A stretch of 34,258 bases of DNA from assembly GCA_028712665.1 (NCBI GenBank), contig JAQTRC010000012.1, positions 1 to 34,258 of the forward strand. The letters run 5' to 3'. Every line of letters starts with the position of its first letter. The stretch's first letter is position 1. A program made the position numbers and the translations under genes. Shown one piece after another: positions 7,660-15,019 of this stretch. This DNA is from Desulfuromonadaceae bacterium (GTDB lineage: Bacteria > Desulfobacterota > Desulfuromonadia > Geobacterales > Pseudopelobacteraceae). Below the pieces are notes generated by a model that saw nothing but the letters and a program-made list of their open reading frames with translations, searched no databases and was not told the origin of the DNA.

Positions 7660-8751
7660 TCAGCGCCTTAGCGAACCGCCGCTGAAGAAGGGGAGTTCAC
7701 ACACCGTTGCATCCATGCTGACACGCTCATGCTGGATGATGAGATCAGATCCGACAGGACATTCGCGGGCAGAAACAAATCCTATACCGATGCCACAGCC
7801 GAGCATGGGTGAAAACACACCGCTCGTGACATTGCCGACCGTCTGGTCTCCCTCAATTATTTCGTAGTGATGGCGGGGCGAGCGGCGGCTTGAGACTCTG
7901 AAGGCAACTTTCTGCCGTTTCACACCCTCCCCTTTTTGTTTAAGCAGCGCCTCTTTACCGATGAACCTCTTGTCAAAATTGACAAAATTGCCCAGACCCG
8001 CTTCGAGCGGCGTTGTCTGCTCGTCGATGTCGCTCCCGTAAAGTGAATAGCCGACCTCCAACCGCAAGACATCGCGCGCTCCAAGTCCGGCCGGTTTTAC
8101 ACGTTCGTCCTTCAAAAGCAGATCCCACAGCTCGCAGACTTTGCCGGAGGGGATGAATATCTCGTAGCCAAGCTCTCCGGTGTAGCCGGTGCGGCTTACG
8201 ACAGTCTCCACGCCAAGAATATTCATCGTGATAAACTTGAAGTATGGTATCTGAGCAACCTGATCGCCAAAAGCCGCCACCATTACATCACGGGAAAGCG
8301 GTCCCTGGATGTCAAGCTTGCCGGTTGCATCGGTAATGTTTGTGAATAGACCACCCTTAAGCCGCTGGCTGATAACGGCAAAGTCATTGTTGATTGTGGC
8401 GGCATTGACAACGATCATTACTTTGTCCTCGGCAATCCGGAAGACGATCAGGTCGTCGATGACACCCCCATTATCATTAAGCAGAAACCCGTAGCGCGAT
8501 CGCCCGACCGGTATGGTTGCAACCGAAAATGTAAATACATCCTCAAGACCTCCCGCTTCAAAGTCCCCCTGAAAGATGAATTCCCCCATGTGGCAGATAT
8601 CGAAGAGCGCCGCCCTCTTACGGCACCAGGCGTGTTCGGCAATAATCCCTTCGTACTGGATCGGCATGTCCCAGCCTCCAAAGGGGGCCATCAGGGCCTT
8701 CAGATCACGATGCCGGCTGTTGATCGGTGTAACCTGCGATTTATCTTCCAT
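7660..8751 (-). CDS. gcvT: aminomethyltransferase (glycine cleavage system T protein)
   Basis: This 363-aa folate-dependent T protein releases ammonia from the aminomethylated H protein and forms methylene-THF. The family opening FGGWDMPIQYEGIIAEH, the GVIDDLIVFR block with the catalytic Asp, and SRTGYTGELGYEIF plus LGARDVLRLEVGYSLYG are all present. GGGAG lies about 9 bases upstream of the ATG. No gcvH or gcvP lies beside it in the window: it is followed 113 bases on by pheA. The rest of the glycine cleavage complex must therefore be elsewhere. Confidence 0.94.
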   Translation of the reverse strand: MEDKSQVTPINSRHRDLKALMAPFGGWDMPIQYEGIIAEHAWCRKRAALFDICHMGEFIFQGDFEAGGLEDVFTFSVATIPVGRSRYGFLLNDNGGVIDDLIVFRIAEDKVMIVVNAATINNDFAVISQRLKGGLFTNITDATGKLDIQGPLSRDVMVAAFGDQVAQIPYFKFITMNILGVETVVSRTGYTGELGYEIFIPSGKVCELWDLLLKDERVKPAGLGARDVLRLEVGYSLYGSDIDEQTTPLEAGLGNFVNFDKRFIGKEALLKQKGEGVKRQKVAFRVSSRRSPRHHYEIIEGDQTVGNVTSGVFSPMLGCGIGIGFVSARECPVGSDLIIQHERVSMDATVCELPFFSGGSLRR

Positions 8752-8772
8752 GAAGTTATTCTCCCTGCAATT

Positions 8773-9264
8773 TCAGTTATGATATATAGGTACGATATGT
8801 CTGTTCTTTTTAGAGGTGTGCTTCCCTTTCTTGCCGGCTGCTCCTGCAATTGAAAAGATATCGCCTAATTGCATCTTCCAGACGCCTCCCTCGTTGGAAA
8901 GCTTGAATTCGCGGGTGCTGGAATCCACGCCGTTCGAGGTCCCCTCCAGGCCAACTTTGACATAGACAGTAGCCTCGGTCCGTTTCTCGTTCAGTACTTT
9001 GAAATTTTCCATCTTCTGCCAGCAACAGGCCGGTCGTATGGTTGTATCACGCATTTTTTTAACGAATGTTTCCCTTGATGTCTTGCCGCGGTGAGTCAAA
9101 CGCTCAAAAAGCTTTTCAAAGCTCCCTTCCCGCCAGAGATCGAGTGTTTCAGACATGGATTGTTCCAGAACCGACACCCTGTCGACCGCAACTACCGGCT
9201 TTGCAGCACCAAACATTATAAAAAGGAGTGCGGCAGCCGCCATAATAACAGAACGAATAGTCAT
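8773..9264 (-). CDS. small exported protein of unknown function
   Basis: A 163-aa protein opens with a signal peptide (MTIRSVIMAAAALLFIM, cleavage likely after PVVA near residue 26). The mature part has a helical opening (VLEQSMSETLDLWREGSFEKLF) followed by alternating strands (ATVYVKVGLEG, TREFKLSNEGGVWKMQLGDIFSI), a layout reminiscent of NTF2-like lipid/ligand-binding folds. It ends with a short Lys/His-rich tail. A vicinal CC at about residues 80-81 is notable. GGGAGG sits well for the ATG. It is the first gene of the minus-strand transcript, 21 bases before gcvT. I do not recognise a function. Confidence 0.75.
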   Translation of the reverse strand: MTIRSVIMAAAALLFIMFGAAKPVVAVDRVSVLEQSMSETLDLWREGSFEKLFERLTHRGKTSRETFVKKMRDTTIRPACCWQKMENFKVLNEKRTEATVYVKVGLEGTSNGVDSSTREFKLSNEGGVWKMQLGDIFSIAGAAGKKGKHTSKKNRHIVPIYHN

Positions 9265-9289
9265 CTCTGCCTCCCTTCATTATTTTTGC

Positions 9290-9318
9290 ATCGTAGAACA
9301 AATGGTGTTCACACGCAA
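9290..9318 (-). promoter_or_regulatory. candidate sigma-70 promoter for the exported protein-gcvT-pheA-tyrA transcript
   Basis: On the minus strand, TTGCGT (9318-9313) and TACGAT (9295-9290) are spaced by 17 bases. They lie 26 bases before the ATG at 9264, in the divergent intergenic region. Both boxes match the consensus only moderately. Confidence 0.4.
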
Positions 9319-9344
9319 CTTCAAAAAGTTCCAAATACAGTTGC

Positions 9345-9372
9345 TTGATAAATATGGCAAATAATGTAGAAT
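9345..9372 (+). promoter_or_regulatory. candidate sigma-70 promoter for the HD-GYP gene
   Basis: TTGATA (9345-9350) and TAGAAT (9367-9372) are 16 bases apart. Transcription would start near 9379, which makes the upstream in-frame ATG at 9371 unlikely and supports the start at 9407 with a leader of about 28 bases. Confidence 0.4.
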
Positions 9373-9406
9373 GAGCAAACTTGAAGAATGGGGGAGGGCT
9401 CAATCT

Positions 9407-10642
9407 ATGCAACAACAAGAAGAGAAATTACGCAAGATCATCCATCTCGGATTCGAGATATCCCAGATCAAGGATATCGACCTGTTGTTGGAGAAAGTTC
9501 TCAGCGAGGCGAGAAGATTTACCAACTGCGATGCCGGTTCGATCTATGTCCGGGAAGGGGATAACCTGAAATTCAGTTATGCCCAGAATGACACCATGCA
9601 GCAGAAACTGCCACCTGGGAAAAAACTGCCATACTCAACCTTCACTGTACCTATCAGCAAAAATTCCATAGCCGGTTATGTAGCATCCAACGGCTCCATT
9701 CTGAACATCGCCGACGTTTACGAAGTCGGCAGTTTGTACCCCTTCTCCTTTAACCGCTCCTATGATGATTTGACCGGTTATCGAACCAGTTCCATGCTGA
9801 CTATTCCACTAAAAAACTTTCGGGACGATATCATCGGGGTCCTCCAGTTGATAAACGCGATGGACCAAAACGATAATGTCACCTCTTTTGCTCACGAAGA
9901 CGAAGAACTGATAATCTATTTCGCCAACAACGCCGCAACCGCCATCGAACGCGCGAAGATGACCCGCGAGATGATACTTCGCATGAACAAGATGGCCGAA
10001 TTGAGGGATCCAAAAGAGACCGGACCTCACGTAAACCGCGTGGCGGCTTATTCTGTTGTTCTTTACGAGGCCTGGGCCTTCAAAAAAGGGCTTCCGCAGG
10101 ATGAAATCGACAAAAACCGGGATGTGCTCCGAATGTCGGCCATGCTGCACGATGTAGGCAAAGTTGCGATCTCCGATATGATCCTGAAAAAACCCGGGCG
10201 CTTCACCCCGGAGGAGTTCCTGGTGATGAAACTGCACACCCTGTACGGAGCCAATCTCTTTGCAGACATTTATTCAGATTTTGACGAATCGGCCGCCATT
10301 GTCGCCATAAGTCATCATGAGCGATGGGACGGTAAGGGTTACCCCGGCTATATAGATCCGCACACTCAGAAGCCGATGCCCGGATATGAGACAGAAAACG
10401 GGGAAGCCCGGGGTAAAAAGGAAGATGAGATTCCGTTCTTTGGTCGAATAGTTGCCCTGGCCGACGTATACGATGCCCTCTCATGCCGCAGATGCTACAA
10501 GGAAGCCTGGGACGAAAACGATGTCTTAAAAACTATTGGAGAAGAGGCGGGGAAACAGTTCGACCCTGAACTTGTGGAGGTTTTCCTGGAATCTATAGAT
10601 ACCATCCGACAAGTAGAAAAACTTTACCCCGACCATGAGTAG
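9407..10642 (+). CDS. GAF-HD-GYP cyclic di-GMP phosphodiesterase
   Basis: This 411-aa soluble protein has an N-terminal GAF sensor (about residues 15-190; CDAGSIYVREGDNLKF, then MLTIPLKNFRDDIIGVLQLIN) and a C-terminal HD-GYP domain (about 200-400). The catalytic HD pair is H248-D249 in MLHDVGKVAI. HHERWDGKGYPG starts at H303 and supplies metal ligands and the GYP signature; FGRIVALADVYDALSCRR also fits. HD-GYP enzymes hydrolyse c-di-GMP to GMP or pGpG. All key residues look intact, so activity is expected. The ORF is open from 9371, but the purine-rich GGGGGAGGG before 9407 favours the later ATG. It lies 2-7 kb from a pilus ATPase carrying a c-di-GMP-binding domain. Confidence 0.9.
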   Translation: MQQQEEKLRKIIHLGFEISQIKDIDLLLEKVLSEARRFTNCDAGSIYVREGDNLKFSYAQNDTMQQKLPPGKKLPYSTFTVPISKNSIAGYVASNGSILNIADVYEVGSLYPFSFNRSYDDLTGYRTSSMLTIPLKNFRDDIIGVLQLINAMDQNDNVTSFAHEDEELIIYFANNAATAIERAKMTREMILRMNKMAELRDPKETGPHVNRVAAYSVVLYEAWAFKKGLPQDEIDKNRDVLRMSAMLHDVGKVAISDMILKKPGRFTPEEFLVMKLHTLYGANLFADIYSDFDESAAIVAISHHERWDGKGYPGYIDPHTQKPMPGYETENGEARGKKEDEIPFFGRIVALADVYDALSCRRCYKEAWDENDVLKTIGEEAGKQFDPELVEVFLESIDTIRQVEKLYPDHE

Positions 10643-10699
10643 TGCCCGGAGTTGACCGATCTGGAGAACCTGTAGCAGTAAAGAATTGAGGAATCATTG

Positions 10700-12094
10700 A
10701 TGCGATTTGATGAACTAGATCTTCCAGACCAGGTGCAACGCGGCATTGCCGGCGCCGGATTCATTAACTGTACGCCTATCCAGGAGCAGACACTGCCTAT
10801 ATCGATGACAGGCAGGGATGTCGCAGGCCAGGCCCAGACCGGCACCGGGAAGACTGCGGCGTTCCTGGTAACCCTCTTCTCGCGGCTATTGGCGAACAGC
10901 GGGCAGGCAGGCGGCCACCCCCGCGCACTGATCCTGGCCCCTACCCGAGAACTGGTTGTGCAGATCGAGCAGGATGCCCAACTGCTCGGAATACATTGCG
11001 GTTTCACCATTCAGGCTATCTACGGCGGCGTGGACTACATGAAACAGCGCGATGCATTGCGCGTCGGAGCGAATGTTATTATCGGCACGCCGGGACGGTT
11101 GATTGATTACCTGAAACAGAAAGTCTACAGCCTGAAAGAGATCGAGATGCTGGTGATCGACGAGGCCGACCGGATGTTTGACATGGGCTTCATAGCCGAT
11201 CTCCGCTTCATACTCCGGCGCCTCCCCTCCTTCGACAAACGTCAGAACCTGATGTTCTCGGCCACCCTTAACCAGCGCGTGATGGAACTGGCCTACGAGT
11301 TTATGAACTCCCCCGTAAAACTCTCTGTCACCCCCGAAAAGATGACCGCCGAGAATGTCAAACAGGTCATCTACCATGTCTCTCGCAAGGAAAAATTCCC
11401 GCTTCTGCTCGGCCTTTTAAGACGTGACGGCATGGAGCGCACGATGATTTTTATCAACACCAAACGTGAGGGGGAGCATCTGCATAACCTCCTGAATGCC
11501 AACGAATTCCCCTGCCGTGTCATCTCGGGAGATGTGGAGCAGCGCAAACGGATGAAGATACTGGATGATTTCAAGGATGGTTCGCTCCCGATCCTTATCG
11601 CCACCGACGTTGCCTCGCGCGGTCTGCATATCGACGGGGTGTCTCACGTAATCAATTACGACCTGCCTCAGGACTGCGAGGACTACGTCCACCGTATCGG
11701 TCGAACCGCACGGGCCGGCGCAGAGGGGAAGGCAATTTCACTGGCCGATGAGGACGGCGCCCTTTATCTGGAGGCGATCGAGGAGTTCATTAAGAACAAG
11801 ATCCCGACTGAATGGGCCGATGATGAGCTCTACCTCCTTGACTATGTCCGTACAGCCAGGCCAAAGCGCGTTCAGGATTTAAAACGGGACAAACCTGGGG
11901 CGGGCCGGGGTAGTGACAAGAGCCGCCGGCCTCCGGGACCGCCACGAAAATCGGCCGCACCCCCCACTGTCAAACCTCCTCCCGTCTTACCGGCATCTGA
12001 AGTGAATGACGAAAAAAAGAAACGGCGACGCAGCAGAAAAAAGAGATCGGCGGATGAAAGGCAGGCTGTTCTGCAAACAGGGAAGGAACAATAA
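10700..12094 (+). CDS. RhlE-type DEAD-box RNA helicase
   Basis: This 464-aa ATP-dependent RNA helicase has motifs in order: Q-motif region with PIQEQTLP, Walker A AQTGTGKTAAF, PTRELVVQI, GTPGRLIDYL, DEAD in VIDEADRMFDMGF, SAT in FSATL, then ATDVASRGLHIDGV and YVHRIGRTARAG in the second RecA lobe. A disordered basic, proline-rich tail (from about residue 385, KKKRRRSRKKRS) is typical of RhlE-like proteins and binds RNA. The TTG at 10697 is in frame, but the ATG at 10700 after GAGGA is preferred. No terminator is obvious immediately after it. Confidence 0.93.
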   Translation: MRFDELDLPDQVQRGIAGAGFINCTPIQEQTLPISMTGRDVAGQAQTGTGKTAAFLVTLFSRLLANSGQAGGHPRALILAPTRELVVQIEQDAQLLGIHCGFTIQAIYGGVDYMKQRDALRVGANVIIGTPGRLIDYLKQKVYSLKEIEMLVIDEADRMFDMGFIADLRFILRRLPSFDKRQNLMFSATLNQRVMELAYEFMNSPVKLSVTPEKMTAENVKQVIYHVSRKEKFPLLLGLLRRDGMERTMIFINTKREGEHLHNLLNANEFPCRVISGDVEQRKRMKILDDFKDGSLPILIATDVASRGLHIDGVSHVINYDLPQDCEDYVHRIGRTARAGAEGKAISLADEDGALYLEAIEEFIKNKIPTEWADDELYLLDYVRTARPKRVQDLKRDKPGAGRGSDKSRRPPGPPRKSAAPPTVKPPPVLPASEVNDEKKKRRRSRKKRSADERQAVLQTGKEQ

Positions 12095-12128
12095 GAAACT
12101 GAGTAAACAGTTGCCGGATAGTTTTTTC

Positions 12129-12226
12129 ACCCCCCCCTCATCCGCCCCTTCGGGGCATCTTCTCCTTATGCCCGTCTTTTGGGTTCCAAGGGAGAAGGGA
12201 TAATTATCAACCCCTCGCCCATCCGG
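12129..12226. repeat. decayed dispersed intergenic repeat with two hairpins
   Basis: In the 378-base gene-free stretch 12095-12472, a C8 run (12130-12137) leads into the hairpin GCCCC-TTC-GGGGC (12144-12156). A second, longer imperfect stem joins CTTCTCCTT (12159-12167) with AAGGGAGAAG (12188-12197). The layout CCCTCATCCG...GCCCCTTCGGGGC...GGAGAAGGG resembles common mobile REP-like intergenic repeats. It may also act as the terminator of the helicase gene. From 12227 to 12472 the DNA is AT-rich and I see no convincing promoter. Confidence 0.45.
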
Positions 12227-12472
12227 ACATAGTGCCACGTTACGTGCTTATAAATCAGTCAACTACAGATATATTCCAGATTTTTTTCGATGAAAAACAA
12301 GTATTTTTGTGATATAACTCCGTTCGTTTTGGATGATCCGTACCATGAAATAACTCGTCGCGAGATATTGCCGGATTGATATATTTTAAGTTTTCGGTAG
12401 TCACAGTATGTCAAACAAGTTAATGATGGAGCTTTCTTAATTCTAACATGCCGTGATTCAAGAGGAATACAG

Positions 12473-12601
12473 ATGTTTGACGGAACGTTAATCCAATACC
12501 ATTATCAAGTATGTCCCACGATATACTCTGAGACATTGGTTTTTATTCTACCAATTGTGCCGTTCGGGATTTTGCCTGGATGGCCAGAAATAATATTATG
12601 A
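12473..12601 (+). CDS. 42-aa hydrophobic leader ORF coupled to the pilus operon
   Basis: The ATG at 12473 is preceded by AGAGGA at ideal spacing (6 bases). The ORF encodes MFDGTLIQYHYQV at the start and then a hydrophobic Pro-rich segment (LVFILPIVPFGILPGW), which is one plausible membrane segment. It ends in TGA at 12599-12601, which overlaps the ATG at 12598 of the PilM/PilN-like gene as ATGA. That overlap, the same junction style as inside the pilus operon, is the main argument that it is translated. I recognise no homolog. It could be a leader peptide that drives coupled initiation of the next gene, which has no ribosome-binding site of its own. Confidence 0.4.
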   Translation: MFDGTLIQYHYQVCPTIYSETLVFILPIVPFGILPGWPEIIL

Positions 12602-13983
12602 GCAGTGTACTTTCGTTTTATCTCGATGGTACTGTAGTACAAGTTCTGAGGGCCGACATATCCAAACATGTTGTGGTAACGGTTAATGACGCCCTGACTT
12701 TCCCGGATAAAGAGCTTGGCGCCTACCTGGCAACCTGCCAGATAAAAACCTGTATCCTATGCTTTAATCCGACTCTTTTCTTTCAAGACACTTTGAACCT
12801 TCCCCCTGCTGCTTCCAGATTTTATGGAAATCTGATCCATGCAGAAGTGCAGAAAAGACACCCGGACATTGAGACTTTCAGCTTTTTTTACCGCAGTACC
12901 GGCGAAACTACGATTGACGGAGTTGCGTTCAACAGGATCGCTGTTTTCAGCTATAAGGATGATTCTCTCTCCGAATACATCTCTCTCTTCAGTAATCATG
13001 GAAAGATGATTTCCAACATATACGCAGCTCCCTACCCCGTCTTCAGGCTTGCTGCCGCCGCCTGCCTGGATGACTTGAATACACCGCGTCTTGTCATCGC
13101 CTCGATTCCGAATGAAAAAATGATTACGCTGAGCATGAACGGAGAACCCGCTTTTATCCGCAGGATCCCTTCTGCCGATGTCGAACTGCAAGCTGCCGAT
13201 ACAGATAATATTAACATGACTATCGACTACTGCTTTCAATCACTTCGAGTTCGACCGGCGGAAGCGCTGCTGCTCAATTTGCGCGAATCGCTCACGGAAC
13301 CTGCACAGCAGATCAGCACCCCGCTCCGACAGGCATCGCTCCCCGCATTGGCCGCACTTCCTCCTGAACTCGCGGATAATTATATTGCCCCGCTGGCCGC
13401 AGCCATGCATTATGCAGCCACCCCATCTCTGTGCGATATTACTCCGGCGGAATACGTCACCTTCAAGAGAGGAAAAAGATACCTGACCGTCGCAATCATT
13501 GCCATGATTTTGTTTTCCATACTGCTTGGCGGCCTGAACATTATGGAGCGCCTGGTTATTTCAGACATGAAATCGGCAATGGTTGTAATGAGGGGCCAGC
13601 TTGCCAAAGCCGCTGAGGAACTGGCGACCTACCGTAAACTGGACGACGAAGTAAAAAGACTAGGCCGTCCGATAGAAGAACTGAACAAACTGAGTACTTC
13701 GATAAGCCCGGCGTCAGCCCTTGCGACGCTATCCCCTTTCAACACGTCACTCTGCACATTAAGACAGCTCTCAACCAAAAAGGGAGAAGGATATATCGAA
13801 GTTCAGATGGAAGGAGATCTTAACTCCGACAGCTATGGTGATACCCAGACAATCTATGAAGAAGCGCTTGCCCGCCTGATCAGGATTCCAGGCTACTCGA
13901 TCAGTTCCAGCTCAGTTGATATCCACAAAAAAACCTTTATTATCAAGGCCCGCTTCAAAAACAGCGCAGGGCAGTCCAAATGA
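12598..13983 (+). CDS. MshI-like pilus assembly protein, PilM/PilN-type fusion
   Basis: This 461-aa inner-membrane protein has three parts. About residues 1-290 form a PilM/GspL-like actin-fold region (opening VLSFYLDGTVVQVLRAD; IRRIPSADVELQ in the second lobe). One TM segment lies near residues 298-320 (TVAIIAMILFSILLGGLNI). A PilN-like periplasmic tail follows with a coiled-coil start (MRGQLAKAAEELATYRKLDDEV) and a ferredoxin-like end. In type IV pilus machines PilM and PilN are usually separate and link the ATPase to the periplasmic ring; MSHA systems use MshI. An ATG at 12580 is also in frame, but 12598 overlaps the stop of the 42-aa ORF and lacks an independent Shine-Dalgarno. It is followed by a 4-base overlap with the next gene. 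Confidence 0.75.
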   Translation: MSSVLSFYLDGTVVQVLRADISKHVVVTVNDALTFPDKELGAYLATCQIKTCILCFNPTLFFQDTLNLPPAASRFYGNLIHAEVQKRHPDIETFSFFYRSTGETTIDGVAFNRIAVFSYKDDSLSEYISLFSNHGKMISNIYAAPYPVFRLAAAACLDDLNTPRLVIASIPNEKMITLSMNGEPAFIRRIPSADVELQAADTDNINMTIDYCFQSLRVRPAEALLLNLRESLTEPAQQISTPLRQASLPALAALPPELADNYIAPLAAAMHYAATPSLCDITPAEYVTFKRGKRYLTVAIIAMILFSILLGGLNIMERLVISDMKSAMVVMRGQLAKAAEELATYRKLDDEVKRLGRPIEELNKLSTSISPASALATLSPFNTSLCTLRQLSTKKGEGYIEVQMEGDLNSDSYGDTQTIYEEALARLIRIPGYSISSSSVDIHKKTFIIKARFKNSAGQSK

Positions 13984-14528
13984 ACCGCTACCAGCATATT
14001 TTGAAGCCGTACAAAAGGAATTTTCTGCTCGCCACTGCGCTCTTTCTGCTCCTCTCAACGGCATTTTCGTTCCAGGAACGTGAACGGAGGTTCCTGCAGA
14101 TGGAGAAAAAACAGAGGGACCTTATACACGCCAAAGAGGTGCTGTCCCGGATACAAAACGCCACACAGGACCGCCGTAGCGCACTGGCAACGATTAAATC
14201 GCAATTTACGGAGGATACTCAGAAAATAACAGCGGCCAGAAAGATCTACTCACTGGTTGATGAAATAAAAACCAGGTACAAGCCGGACGACATGGTGATC
14301 GACGCTATTGAGAAAAAAGGCGAGGATGTCTCGCTCAACTACACCTTAAGCTTCAGCAATACGGATTACAGCGCCCTGCTCAACAGCATTGGCCAGTTAC
14401 AGCGCAACGTTTTCCCCTTTACGCCGGTAGAATCGGTCGCCATCTCGCAGAAAGAAATTGAGGGGAGAGGTGTTGTGCTCAATGTCATCAAAGGCAGGAT
14501 CATCACCTTTGAAGGAATAAAGCCATGA
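13980..14528 (+). CDS. PilO/MshJ-like inner-membrane alignment protein
   Basis: A 182-aa protein has one N-terminal TM segment (about residues 14-32, NFLLATALFLLLSTAF), a periplasmic coiled coil (about 33-95, rich in Glu/Lys/Arg/Gln) and a C-terminal alpha/beta domain (about 105-182) like the ferredoxin-type fold of PilO/GspM. It overlaps the previous and next genes by 4 bases each (ATGA). PilO-type proteins pair with PilN to span the periplasm toward PilP and the secretin; MshJ is the MSHA counterpart. Position and topology carry the call more than sequence identity. Confidence 0.65.
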   Translation: MNRYQHILKPYKRNFLLATALFLLLSTAFSFQERERRFLQMEKKQRDLIHAKEVLSRIQNATQDRRSALATIKSQFTEDTQKITAARKIYSLVDEIKTRYKPDDMVIDAIEKKGEDVSLNYTLSFSNTDYSALLNSIGQLQRNVFPFTPVESVAISQKEIEGRGVVLNVIKGRIITFEGIKP

Positions 14529-15019
14529 ATTTTGACCGGAACATAGCAGCCATTCTGCTGGCTCCACTTATTGGACTGGCTCTCCCTGCTACAGTTTTCT
14601 TCTGGAAAATGCCGAAGAGCGCCCTTACCCGGACAGAATCCGAACTGATGAATTTTTCCAGCCAACCGCTGCTTGTTTCGCGCCCTGGAGTTCCTCCCAT
14701 GTACTCCGGCGTGGAAAACCCGATAAATCCGCCAAAACCGAAGCAGACCACGCAGACCATGAAGACACCGGCGCTCTCCTTTCCTCCCGGCCCGATACCG
14801 GCAGCTGCCGGGGCCAGGCGGAGTGTAAATGAGCTTAGCCCGCTGCATGTACCAAATGTTTCGATGATTTACGACAATGGCGGCTCAAAAATGGCTATTA
14901 TTGACGGACATGTACTTCACGAAGGCTCAGTATTCGCAGGACATACCATAGTAAAAATTTATACAACAAAGGTTCTTGCAAGAACCAACGGAAAGGAAAT
15001 ATGGCTCTCCATCGAATGA
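14525..15019 (+). CDS. PilP/MshK/GspC-like periplasmic linker protein
   Basis: A 164-aa protein has an N-terminal TM anchor (about residues 7-27, IAAILLAPLIGLALPATVFFW), a Pro/Thr-rich flexible linker (about 55-105) and a small beta-rich C-terminal domain (SMIYDNGGSKMAIIDGHVLHEG ... VKIYTTKVLARTNGKEIWL, quoted in pieces) typical of the HR domain of PilP/GspC, which docks on secretin N0/N1 domains. The GHVLHEGSVFAGHTIVKI wording is strongly of the MshK/GspC type. It overlaps the secretin gene by 19 bases. Confidence 0.65.
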   Translation: MNFDRNIAAILLAPLIGLALPATVFFWKMPKSALTRTESELMNFSSQPLLVSRPGVPPMYSGVENPINPPKPKQTTQTMKTPALSFPPGPIPAAAGARRSVNELSPLHVPNVSMIYDNGGSKMAIIDGHVLHEGSVFAGHTIVKIYTTKVLARTNGKEIWLSIE

